Below are positions 25,237 through 32,458 of a stretch of 64,000 nucleotides of DNA, one piece after another. The notes under the pieces were generated by a model. It worked only from the letters and a program-made list of their open reading frames with translations, was not told where the DNA came from and did not search any database. This DNA comes from Variovorax sp. OK212 (GTDB taxonomy: Bacteria > Pseudomonadota > Gammaproteobacteria > Burkholderiales > Burkholderiaceae_C): the NCBI RefSeq assembly GCF_900112425.1, contig NZ_FOLP01000014.1, positions 1-64,000 on the forward strand, given 5' to 3'. Every line of letters begins with the position of its first letter. Within the stretch, counting starts at the first letter, position 1. A program made the translations under genes and the position numbers.

Positions 25237-25304
25237 ATGGGCACGGGCGCGCTGCGGGAGACGGGGGAGATGAAGGGAATTGGGGGAATTGCGGGAGCGG
25301 TGGC

Positions 25305-26699
25305 TCAGTCGCCCTTGACGGTGCCGTCCGCGGCCGAAGGCACGGCGCCGCCGACCACCGGGCTGCCGACGCGCAGCTTGGCGATCTCCTGCAGGCCCGG
25401 CCCGTCGCGGTGGATCGACGTGTCGGCCGCGTCGGGGCGCCAGGTGACGCTGATGGCGGCCGGTGCCACGCCGCGGTTGGCGAGCGCGGAGGTGACGGCC
25501 GCGATGCGCTGGTCGGTCAGCTCGTCGCGCTTGCGGGCATCCCAGTTCTCGGTGTCGCGCGCCACCAGCACGATGTCGGTCGCGCCTTTCCTGGCGGCGC
25601 CGGCGATCTGGTCGAGCAGCGAGAGCGAACTGCCGCCGAGCGTGGTGGCGCCGAAGTCGAACGACACCTGCGTGGCGTTGCCCGTGAGGCGCGCGCCGCC
25701 CGGGCCGCCGGCGTTGACGGCCACGCCGCCCTGCGTCACGGGCATGGCCTGCGCCGTGCCGCCCGCGGTGGCGTCGCCGGGGTTGTCGACCTTGCGCAGC
25801 TCGGCCGCGGGCGTGAGCGCAATCGGTTCGCCGGTGCCCGGGCGCATCGTCATGCAGGGCCGGTGGTCGACCTGCGTGACGGCCGCCATGAGCCGCACCA
25901 CGCCTTCCTCGAGCGCGGCGCGCACGCCCATCTGCACGGGCTCCTGGCCCTTGGCGCCGATGTCCACGTCGTACAGCTTGCTGCCGAAGAAGCGGAACAC
26001 GTTCAGGCCCACTTCGTAGCCGTTGAACTGCTTGGTCAGGCTCACCGTGCGCACCACCATCAGCGACTTGGTATCGACGATGCGCAGGTCCACGCTCACC
26101 GACTGGCTGAAGGTGCGCGCCTTCACGCCCACCTGGTTCACCGCGGCCTCCACGCCGCCCGAGTTGATGTTGTAGTTCAGCTCGGTGATGCCGCCGACGA
26201 TGAAGTAGTCGGACTTGTTGATGGTGCCGCCGAAGTACGGCAGCCACGGCACGTTCTGTCCGCCGCCGGGGCCGCCGAGCTGGTGCGCGCGGCCGTCGCC
26301 GAGCTGGCGGCGGTCGGCGTAGGCCAGCTCGCGCTCGGCGATCACCGGGTCGAAGCGCTCGGCGATGCTCACCGCGCCGCCGAGCTTGCCCAGGGCCGAA
26401 TACACCATGAGCGCGCCGCCCTGCGTGATGGCGTTGCCTTCGTTGATGCTGTACTTGCCGGTGTAGTCCTTGACGTCGCCCACGCCGATGACGATGGGCG
26501 GGCGCCGCGTGGCCGCGACGTGGTCGGCGTAGCAGGCGAGCACGGCTTCCATGGGTGTGATGTTGTCGCGCACCGAGGGGCCGAGAACGACCGGCGCTTC
26601 GCCGGGTGCGAAGCGCTGCTGCGGCGCGGCGACGCAACCGGCGAGCACGATGGAGGCAAGCGCCGTGGCGGCGAGCGTGAATCTGCGAGTCATGTGCAT
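25305..26699 (-). CDS. CsgG/HfaB-family lipoprotein with OmpA-like C-terminal domain
   Basis: This is a 464-residue lipoprotein with lipobox LAGC (Cys22). Residues about 40-285 resemble CsgG/HfaB outer-membrane secretion pores: VIGVGDVKDYTGK, GGALMVYSALGKLGG, FIVGGITELNYNINSGG, then VSVDLRIVDTKSLMVVRTV. After a Gly/Ala-rich linker, residues about 344-425 look like an OmpA-type peptidoglycan-associated domain: VSFDFGATTLGGSSLSLLDQ, DIVLVARDTENWDARKRDEL, TDQRIAAVTSAL and GVAPAAISVTW. The first of two close ATGs is used because a GGGG lies eight bases upstream. The pore family makes export or surface anchoring of the flanking HfaA-like and repeat proteins the likely job. I see no CsgE or CsgF homologue. 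Confidence 0.82.
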   Translation of the reverse strand: MHMTRRFTLAATALASIVLAGCVAAPQQRFAPGEAPVVLGPSVRDNITPMEAVLACYADHVAATRRPPIVIGVGDVKDYTGKYSINEGNAITQGGALMVYSALGKLGGAVSIAERFDPVIAERELAYADRRQLGDGRAHQLGGPGGGQNVPWLPYFGGTINKSDYFIVGGITELNYNINSGGVEAAVNQVGVKARTFSQSVSVDLRIVDTKSLMVVRTVSLTKQFNGYEVGLNVFRFFGSKLYDVDIGAKGQEPVQMGVRAALEEGVVRLMAAVTQVDHRPCMTMRPGTGEPIALTPAAELRKVDNPGDATAGGTAQAMPVTQGGVAVNAGGPGGARLTGNATQVSFDFGATTLGGSSLSLLDQIAGAARKGATDIVLVARDTENWDARKRDELTDQRIAAVTSALANRGVAPAAISVTWRPDAADTSIHRDGPGLQEIAKLRVGSPVVGGAVPSAADGTVKGD

Positions 26700-26713
26700 G
26701 GTGCGTGCCCCGT

Positions 26714-27226
26714 TCAATTGAGCACGCCGAAGGCGCATGCCGAGCTGCCGCCGACGCTCGCGGTCTGCGCGCCCGCGTTGCCCTGGGTCGAGTTCAGCGC
26801 CTGGGTGGCCGCGCCCTGCACCTGCGTGCTGGTGCCGCCGACCACCGCCGAACCCACCGCGCCGGCATTGGCCTGCGAGGTGCCCACCGTGGCACCGCCC
26901 AGCGTGCCGACCGCCGTGCGGCTGTCGTTGCCCGAAGCGCTCGAGGTCGCCCCCGCGTTCGACGGCGAATTGGCCACCGTGCTGTTGTTGCCGTCGTTGC
27001 CGGTCGAGGTGGCCGAGACGTTGCAGTTGTACTGGCGCCCGATGGTCGTGTTGTAGACCGGGGCCGCGTAGTAGCCGCTCTTCTGCTTGCGGACCATGTC
27101 CTGGATGGCCGCCTGGTTGACCTTGTCGGCGCTCGACTGGAACTGCCAGGACGTGTTCTCGCCGACGTTGTTGGCCAGTGCCATCAACGGCGCGCACGCC
27201 ACCGCCAAAAGAAATACGCGTTGCAT
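26714..27226 (-). CDS. Small exported HfaA-like protein
   Basis: This is a 170-residue protein with a Sec signal (MQRVFLLAVACAPLMALA) and a strong GAGAGGG ribosome binding site. The first half holds SWQFQSSADKVNQAAIQDMV and NTTIGRQYNCNVSATSTGN, a pattern I associate with HfaA, the small holdfast-anchor protein of Caulobacter. The second half is a low-complexity Ala/Gly/Ser/Thr/Asn/Gln stretch (GTLGGATVGTSQANAGAV, GGTSTQVQGAATQALNSTQG), like amyloid-prone curli-type subunits. It ends only 14 bases before the CsgG-type gene, so it is the first gene of a three-gene unit. The HfaA link is an inference from composition and gene order. A curli-like minor subunit is the alternative reading. Confidence 0.55.
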   Translation of the reverse strand: MQRVFLLAVACAPLMALANNVGENTSWQFQSSADKVNQAAIQDMVRKQKSGYYAAPVYNTTIGRQYNCNVSATSTGNDGNNSTVANSPSNAGATSSASGNDSRTAVGTLGGATVGTSQANAGAVGSAVVGGTSTQVQGAATQALNSTQGNAGAQTASVGGSSACAFGVLN

Positions 27227-27430
27227 GACGATCCCTCTCTGGAAAACGCACCCGATGAATTCGTAAGTGCTAAGTTTCTGGAGGGCGATGCTATGGACCG
27301 GGTGCGCTGGCCGGTATCCCGGGAATCGGTAGAACTGCGCCGAACCAACACCGAGGCCGCGCGGCGCGCCGGCGCGCGAAAAGAGCACGCGAGAGCACGC
27401 AGGAACGCGCATGGTTGCCTGAAGACGCGC

Positions 27431-27467
27431 GAAAAAAAGCCGCAAGGAGCGAAACGCTCCTTGCGGC
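27431..27467 (-). terminator. Terminator after the omega-aminotransferase
   Basis: A 13-base-pair perfect stem, GCCGCAAGGAGCG and CGCTCCTTGCGGC, with a three-base loop lies at 27439-27467, 34 bases past the aminotransferase stop. On the minus strand it is followed by a run of T (complement of AAAAAAA at 27432-27438). The remaining gap to the HfaA-like start (about 200 bases) should hold that operon's promoter, but I cannot pick a convincing one. Confidence 0.9.
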
Positions 27468-27500
27468 CTGCGGGTCGATGGCGGGCGAACCCGCCGCGGC

Positions 27501-28835
27501 TCAGGCGTGTGCCTTGATCGAATCCGCGAGCGTGTTCACGAGCGTGTCGATGTGCGACTTCTCCACGATGTACGGCGGCGCGATCACCAGCACGTCGCCC
27601 GCGGGCCGCACCAGCGCGCCCTTGTGGAAGCAGTCCAGGAAGATGTCGTACGCGCGCTTGCCCGGCGTGCCCGCGATGGGCGCGAGCTCCACCGCCGCGG
27701 CCAGGCCGAGGCTGCGGATGCTGACGACGTTGGGCAGGCCCTTGAACGTGCTGTGGAAGGCATCGCCCAGCACCTTGCCCATTTCGCCGGCGCGCGAGAA
27801 CAGGTTCTCCTGCTTGAACAGGTCGAGCGTGGCGACGGCCGCGGCGCAGGCCACGGGGTGGCCCGAGTAGGTGTAGCCGTGGAAGAACTCGACCACGTGC
27901 TCGGGCGCGTCGGTCTTCATCATCGCGTCGTAGAGCTTGTCGCGGCAGATCACGCCGCCCAGCGGAATCACGCCGTTGGTCACGCACTTGGCAAAGTTCA
28001 GCATGTCGGGCACCACGCCGTAGTAGTCGGACGCGAAGTTGGTGCCCATGCGGCCGAAGCCGGTGATGACCTCGTCGAAGATCAGCAGGATGCCGTGCTT
28101 GTCGCAGATCTCGCGCAGGCGCTTCAGGTAGCCCTTGGGCGGCAGGTACCAGCCGGCCGAACCGGCCACCGGCTCGACGATGATCGCGGCCACGTTGCTC
28201 GGGTCGTGCAGCGGCAGGATGCGCGTCTCGAGCTCGACCAGCGGGTCTTCGGTCCACACCGGTTCCTCGTTGTGGATGTAGGCGTGGTTCACCGGGTCAT
28301 GGATGAAGCGCATGTGGTCCACGCGCGGCAGGAAGGCCGAGCCGAAGACCTTGCGGTTGCCCGGAATGCCGCCCACCGACATGCCGCCGAAGCCCACGCC
28401 GTGGTAGCCCTTCTCGCGGCCGATGAACACGTTGCGGTGGCCCTCGCCGCGCGCGCGGTGGTAGGCCAGCGCCACCTTCATCGAGGTGTCGGCGGCTTCG
28501 GAGCCCGAGTTGCAGAACAGCACCTTGTTGAGGTCGCCCGGCGCCAGCGCGGCGATGCGCTCGGCCGCCTCGAACGCGCGGTCGTTGCTGACCTGGAAGG
28601 CGGTGGCGTAGTCGAGCGTGTCGAGCTGCTTCTTGATGGCCTCGTTGATCGGCTTGCGGTTGTGGCCCGCGCCCACGCACCACAGCGAGGAGATCCCGTC
28701 GATCACCTTCTTGCCGTCGTGCGTGGTGAACTCCATGCCGTCGGCCGCCACGAAGACGCGCGGGTCTTTCTTGAAATGGCGGTTGGGGGTGAAGGGCAAC
28801 CACTGGTTGTCCATGTTGAAGTCCTGATGGGCCAT
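27501..28835 (-). CDS. Class III omega-aminotransferase (beta-alanine:pyruvate type)
   Basis: This is a 444-residue PLP-dependent class III aminotransferase. The start MAHQDFNMDNQWLPFTPNRH has a clear AGGAG upstream. Key elements are the PLP-phosphate region FCNSGSEAADTSMKVALAYH, the substrate-loop region KGYHGVGFGGMSVGG, the Asp of IFDEVITGFGR that contacts the pyridine nitrogen, and the Schiff-base Lys in NFAKCVTNGVIPLGG. The opening PFTPNRHFK and the GISSLWCVGAGH region are typical of omega-amino acid:pyruvate aminotransferases, which move amino groups from beta-alanine or related amines to pyruvate. The exact donor is not readable. It is divergent from purU. Confidence 0.9.
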   Translation of the reverse strand: MAHQDFNMDNQWLPFTPNRHFKKDPRVFVAADGMEFTTHDGKKVIDGISSLWCVGAGHNRKPINEAIKKQLDTLDYATAFQVSNDRAFEAAERIAALAPGDLNKVLFCNSGSEAADTSMKVALAYHRARGEGHRNVFIGREKGYHGVGFGGMSVGGIPGNRKVFGSAFLPRVDHMRFIHDPVNHAYIHNEEPVWTEDPLVELETRILPLHDPSNVAAIIVEPVAGSAGWYLPPKGYLKRLREICDKHGILLIFDEVITGFGRMGTNFASDYYGVVPDMLNFAKCVTNGVIPLGGVICRDKLYDAMMKTDAPEHVVEFFHGYTYSGHPVACAAAVATLDLFKQENLFSRAGEMGKVLGDAFHSTFKGLPNVVSIRSLGLAAAVELAPIAGTPGKRAYDIFLDCFHKGALVRPAGDVLVIAPPYIVEKSHIDTLVNTLADSIKAHA

Positions 28836-28893
28836 GTCTCGCTCCTGAGGGTATGGGGTCGACGAAAATCGCAATTCTGGCACCCCTGCCACA

Positions 28894-29778
28894 ATGACGC
28901 CCCTGATGACGACCACTACGCCCACGCACATCGCGCCCGCCTACATCCTGAACCTCTCCTGTCCCGACCGGACGGGCATCGTGCACGCCGTGTCGGGCTT
29001 CCTGCTCGAACGCGGCGCCAACATCGAGGAGGCGGCCCAGTACAACGACCACGGCACCGGCCTGTTCTTCATGCGCGTGCGCTTCGCCTGCGCCGAGCAC
29101 AGCGAGGCCGTGCTGCGCGAGGCGCTGCAGACCTTCGCCGCCGGCTTCGGCATGAACCTGCAGCTGCACGCCGCGGCGCAGCCGATGAAGACGGTGATCC
29201 TGGTGAGCAAGGAAGGCCATTGCCTGAACGACCTGCTGTTCCGCTGGAAGAGCGGCCTGCTGGCCATCGACGTGCGCGCCATCGTCTCGAACCACCGCGA
29301 CTTCTACCAGCTGGCCGCCAGCTACAACGTGCCGTTCCACCACATCCCGGTGACGGCCGCGACCAAGGCGCAGGCCGAGGCCAGGCAGCTGGAAATCATC
29401 GAGGCCGAGGGCGCCGAACTGGTGGTGCTCGCGCGCTACATGCAGATCCTGAGCAACGACCTGTGCCGCAACCTGGCCGGCCGCGCGATCAACATCCATC
29501 ACTCGTTCCTGCCGAGCTTCAAGGGCGCCAAGCCCTACTACCAGGCGCACGACCGCGGCGTGAAGCTGATCGGCGCCACGGCCCACTACGTGACGGCCGA
29601 CCTCGACGAAGGCCCGATCATCGAGCAGGACGTCACCCGCGCCGACCACACCGACACGGTCGAAGACCTCACGGCCCGCGGCCGCGACACCGAGAGCCAG
29701 GTGCTGGCGCGCGCGGTGAAGTGGCACAGCGAGCACCGCGTGCTGCTCAACGGGCACCGCACGGTCGTCTTCCGCTGA
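28894..29778 (+). CDS. purU: Formyltetrahydrofolate deformylase
   Basis: PurU hydrolyses 10-formyltetrahydrofolate to formate and tetrahydrofolate, balancing one-carbon pools and feeding formate to purine synthesis. The 294-residue protein has an N-terminal ACT domain (ILNLSCPDRTGIVHAVSGFL, about residues 17-90) and a C-terminal formyltransferase-type domain. Catalytic signatures are INIHHSFLPSFKGAKPYYQA and the downstream GATAHYVTADLDEGPIIEQD, which supplies the Asp. Length is normal. The ATG at 28906 is an alternative start four codons in. It is divergent from the aminotransferase, with starts 58 bases apart. Confidence 0.95.
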   Translation: MTPLMTTTTPTHIAPAYILNLSCPDRTGIVHAVSGFLLERGANIEEAAQYNDHGTGLFFMRVRFACAEHSEAVLREALQTFAAGFGMNLQLHAAAQPMKTVILVSKEGHCLNDLLFRWKSGLLAIDVRAIVSNHRDFYQLAASYNVPFHHIPVTAATKAQAEARQLEIIEAEGAELVVLARYMQILSNDLCRNLAGRAINIHHSFLPSFKGAKPYYQAHDRGVKLIGATAHYVTADLDEGPIIEQDVTRADHTDTVEDLTARGRDTESQVLARAVKWHSEHRVLLNGHRTVVFR

Positions 29779-29810
29779 CACCTGTCCCCTGTAGCCCTGT
29801 AACCCTTCAG

Positions 29811-29826
29811 CCCGCTTGTAAGCGGG
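29811..29826 (+). terminator. Hairpin after purU
   Basis: CCCGCTT-GT-AAGCGGG forms a seven-base-pair stem 33 bases after the purU stop, but no T-run follows. It may be a weak or Rho-assisted terminator, or a leader hairpin for the next gene, whose start is 32 bases on. Confidence 0.35.
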
Positions 29827-29857
29827 TGTAGCATCCTGCGCCAAACGAGGAGGCGCG

Positions 29858-30568
29858 ATGCGACGTTGGATGGGTGGAGTTTTGCTGGCCGTGCTCTCGG
29901 CCGGCCTGTTCGGGTGCTCGGCCAGCGGGCCCCGGTTTTCGGAAATGGCGGGCAGCATGCCGTCGCTCGGCGAGAACGAGGGGCGGATCTACTTCTACCG
30001 GAACTCGATCATGGGCGCCGCGCTGCAGCCCGAAGTGGTGGTCGACGGCCAGGTGGTCGGCAAGTCGCGGCCCAACAGCTTCTTCTACATCGACCGCCCG
30101 GCAGGCACCTACCGGGCCAGCGCCCGGACCGAGGCCGAAGCCACCATCAACGTGGTGCTGCGGCCCAGGCAGACGGCCTACGTGCTGATGAGCATCAACT
30201 TCGGCATTGCCGTCGGACGCCCCGGCTTCGAGCGCGTGTCCGAGGCGGAAGGCCGCAAGGAACTGCAATCGCTGGCGTACGACGACAGCCTGCCCGCCGC
30301 CAGGAGCGTGAAGGCCGCCGCGGCACCTGATGCTCCTGGTGCTCCTGCCGCCCCTAAGGTCGCGGTCGCTGCCGCGGTTGCCGCCCAGCCCGCCGTGGCA
30401 GCTCAGCCTCTCGCGGCGATCCCCACCCCACTGCCCGCGCCCGCACCTGCACCTGCGCCTGCGCCTGCGCCGCCGCCGCGCGTCGCGGCCACCTCTGCGT
30501 CCGAGGCCGCGCCGTTTGCCAGGACACCCCTGAACGACCTGCGGCTGCTCCTGCCGGCCAACCGCTGA
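29858..30568 (+). CDS. DUF2846 lipoprotein
   Basis: This is a 236-residue lipoprotein with signal and lipobox FGCS (MRRWMGGVLLAVLSAGLFGC). The core (about residues 45-140) matches DUF2846: RIYFYRNSIMGAALQPEVVV, DGQVVGKSRPNSFFYIDRPA, GTYRASARTEAEATINVVLR. DUF2846 has a small beta-sandwich and no known activity. The C-terminal 90 residues are Ala/Pro/Val-rich. They include a run of Ala-Pro pairs encoded by a hexanucleotide repeat at about 30435-30475, a place where replication slippage could change length. It ends 13 bases before the trypsin-like gene, so the two are probably cotranscribed. Confidence 0.8.
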   Translation: MRRWMGGVLLAVLSAGLFGCSASGPRFSEMAGSMPSLGENEGRIYFYRNSIMGAALQPEVVVDGQVVGKSRPNSFFYIDRPAGTYRASARTEAEATINVVLRPRQTAYVLMSINFGIAVGRPGFERVSEAEGRKELQSLAYDDSLPAARSVKAAAAPDAPGAPAAPKVAVAAAVAAQPAVAAQPLAAIPTPLPAPAPAPAPAPAPPPRVAATSASEAAPFARTPLNDLRLLLPANR

Positions 30569-30581
30569 GACCACACCTGCC

Positions 30582-31898
30582 ATGAGATTCAAGTCTTCCC
30601 CGGCGCGCCCGGCGTTTGCCACGCCCGCCACCCTCGCTACCCTCGCGATCGCGCTGACGGTTGCCACCGCGTCCGCCCAGGAGGCGCGCCACGGCCCCGA
30701 CCTCGCCCCCGACGCGCTCTTCGCGCGCGTGTCGTCCAGCGTCTGGGTGGTGCAGGCGAGCGACGCGCAAGGCAAGGTGCTCGCCACCGGCAGCGCGGTC
30801 GCCACCGGCCCCAACAGCGCGGTCACGAGCTGCCAGCTGCTCGCGAAAGCCAGCGCGGTGGCGGTGAAGCGCGACAACGTCAGCTACGGCGCGACGCTGG
30901 AGTTTCCAGACGCCGAGCGCGACCTCTGCCAGTTGCGCATCGCGAACTTCAACGCGCCCGCCCTCGGCATCACGCCGGCGAGCGCACTGCAGGTGGGCAT
31001 GCCGCTGTACGCCGTCGGTTCGCCCAGGGGCAGGGAGCTGACATTGGGCATCGGCATGCTCTCCGGCCTGCGCCGCGGCAATGCCGGCGAGCTCGAGGCG
31101 CTGCAGCTGGCCGCCGCGCCCGAGGCGGGTCTTGGCGGCGCTGGCCTGTTCGACGCGCAGGGCCGGCTGGCCGGCCTCGTCAGCGCGGCGCCCGCGGGCT
31201 CGGCCGCGGCCAGGCTCGCGATGCCCGCGTCCTGGATCACGGAACTGCCGGCGCGCGGCCGCCTGGCGGTCGACGCCGCGAAGAAGCTGCCGCCGTCTGC
31301 GGCATCGGCATCCGCTTTCGCATCCGTGGCCTCCACCATGCCGGCGACGGCACGGCCGAGCGTCATCGAATACCAGCTGCACGACCGCATCACCAACACC
31401 TACCGCAAGGTGATCTACCGCGCCGATGCGGCGACGGACGAGCGCCTCAGCTTCAACAACGGGGGCTGGGTCGAGAAGCCGGGCGGCGAAGTGGTCAGCG
31501 TCACCTCGGCGATCGCGGGCGAGTTCGATTCGGTCATGCCGCCGGGCGGCTGGACCAAGGAGAACCTCAAGGAAGAAGCGGCCTGGCGCGCACGCTACAG
31601 CTCCACGCTGGGCGGCTCACGCGCGAACATGGACTTGAACGCCACCGTGATGGAAGACACCGCGCTGACCATCGGCGGCAAGGAGTTCAAGGTCGTGCGC
31701 ATCGAGTACAGGGGCTATACGCAGCGCTTCCCGGACGCGGGCGCCGTGTTCGGCAACCAGTACGGCCGGTACCGCGCCAACGTCTGGTACTCGACTGAGC
31801 TGGGCCGCGTCGTGCGCTTCGAGGCGCAGACACGGGGCGGCGCGGGTGCCGCCGCGTTCCAGCTCAACGAAGCCCTCGAACTGGTCAGCATCCGCTGA
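30582..31898 (+). CDS. Exported trypsin-like protein lacking catalytic residues
   Basis: This is a 438-residue protein with a Sec signal ending ATASAQ. Residues about 45-245 follow an S1C/HtrA-like fold: VSSSVWVVQASD, then AVTSCQLLAKA where active enzymes have a His (here Gln85), ERDLCQLRI where the catalytic Asp is kept (Asp114), and GLGGAGLFDAQGRLAGLVS where active enzymes have GNSGGP (Gly185 in place of Ser). So it should be proteolytically dead. The C-terminal 170 residues (YQLHDRITNTYRKVIYRADA onward) form a second domain of beta-strand character that I do not recognise. It may be a scaffold or peptide-binding protein in the periplasm. Confidence 0.7.
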   Translation: MRFKSSPARPAFATPATLATLAIALTVATASAQEARHGPDLAPDALFARVSSSVWVVQASDAQGKVLATGSAVATGPNSAVTSCQLLAKASAVAVKRDNVSYGATLEFPDAERDLCQLRIANFNAPALGITPASALQVGMPLYAVGSPRGRELTLGIGMLSGLRRGNAGELEALQLAAAPEAGLGGAGLFDAQGRLAGLVSAAPAGSAAARLAMPASWITELPARGRLAVDAAKKLPPSAASASAFASVASTMPATARPSVIEYQLHDRITNTYRKVIYRADAATDERLSFNNGGWVEKPGGEVVSVTSAIAGEFDSVMPPGGWTKENLKEEAAWRARYSSTLGGSRANMDLNATVMEDTALTIGGKEFKVVRIEYRGYTQRFPDAGAVFGNQYGRYRANVWYSTELGRVVRFEAQTRGGAGAAAFQLNEALELVSIR

Positions 31899-31957
31899 AG
31901 CTCGAGGGCCGGGATTCGCAGACCGGGGGCCGCCGCGCACGACGGCCCCGGCACCCG

Positions 31958-32332
31958 TCAGTTGCGATTCGGGTTGTTCGGACGGCGGTCGTAGCGGTTC
32001 GGCACGCCGTCGCCGTCGCGGTCCCAGCGGCCTGCGCTGTATTGCCAGCGGCCGCCGTCCTGGCGCCATTCCGGCGCACGGTAGGCGTAGCCCGGGCGGG
32101 CACGCACATACACACCGCGGACCCACACGTGGCGGCCGCCGCGCCATTCATAGTGCCCCGGCGCCCAGGCGTAGCCGCGACGCGGCGGCGGCACGCGTTC
32201 GAAGCGCGGCGGAGGCGGCGCCACCTGCACGGTGACCACGGGTTGTGCCTGCGCGGCGGTGGGGACGGTCAATGCACCCACCGACAGAAGCGAAGCCGCG
32301 CCGATGGAAAGAGCCAATGCGATTGTTTTCAT
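31958..32332 (-). CDS. YXWGXW-repeat-type periplasmic protein
   Basis: This is a 124-residue exported protein. The start has GAGGAG upstream and a signal ending AAQAQ. The mature part is aromatic-, Arg- and Gly-rich, with repeated Tyr/Trp-Gly/Arg-Trp elements: RRGYAWAPGHYEWRGGRHVW, VRGVYVRARPGYAYRAPEWR and GGRWQYSAGRWDRDGDGVPN. This is the pattern of the short YXWGXW repeat-containing proteins common in betaproteobacteria. The DRDGDGVPNRYDRRPNNPN tail resembles a Ca-binding thrombospondin-type-3 repeat. No enzymatic motif is present and the function is unknown. Confidence 0.75.
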   Translation of the reverse strand: MKTIALALSIGAASLLSVGALTVPTAAQAQPVVTVQVAPPPPRFERVPPPRRGYAWAPGHYEWRGGRHVWVRGVYVRARPGYAYRAPEWRQDGGRWQYSAGRWDRDGDGVPNRYDRRPNNPNRN

Positions 32333-32458
32333 GAAGGACTCCTCATGAGTTGTTGGAGAAGCCTTCATGCTGCCCACGCCATGTGAACCGCCTGTAAGCC
32401 GTACGCGAAGTCTTGTGTAAAGCTGTGACGCGCTCTTCATGCTCTTGCGAGCGCTCAC

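Noticed and set aside
20705..25273. 1522-codon open frame antisense to the repeat-protein gene
   Set aside because: The translation is Arg/His/Ala-rich noise without motifs or signal. It exists because the repeated codons on the other strand avoid stops when read backwards.
32430..32454. Hairpin GCGCTC...GAGCGC before the SGNH hydrolase stop
   Set aside because: A six-base stem with a 13-base loop and no T-run is too weak to call a terminator.
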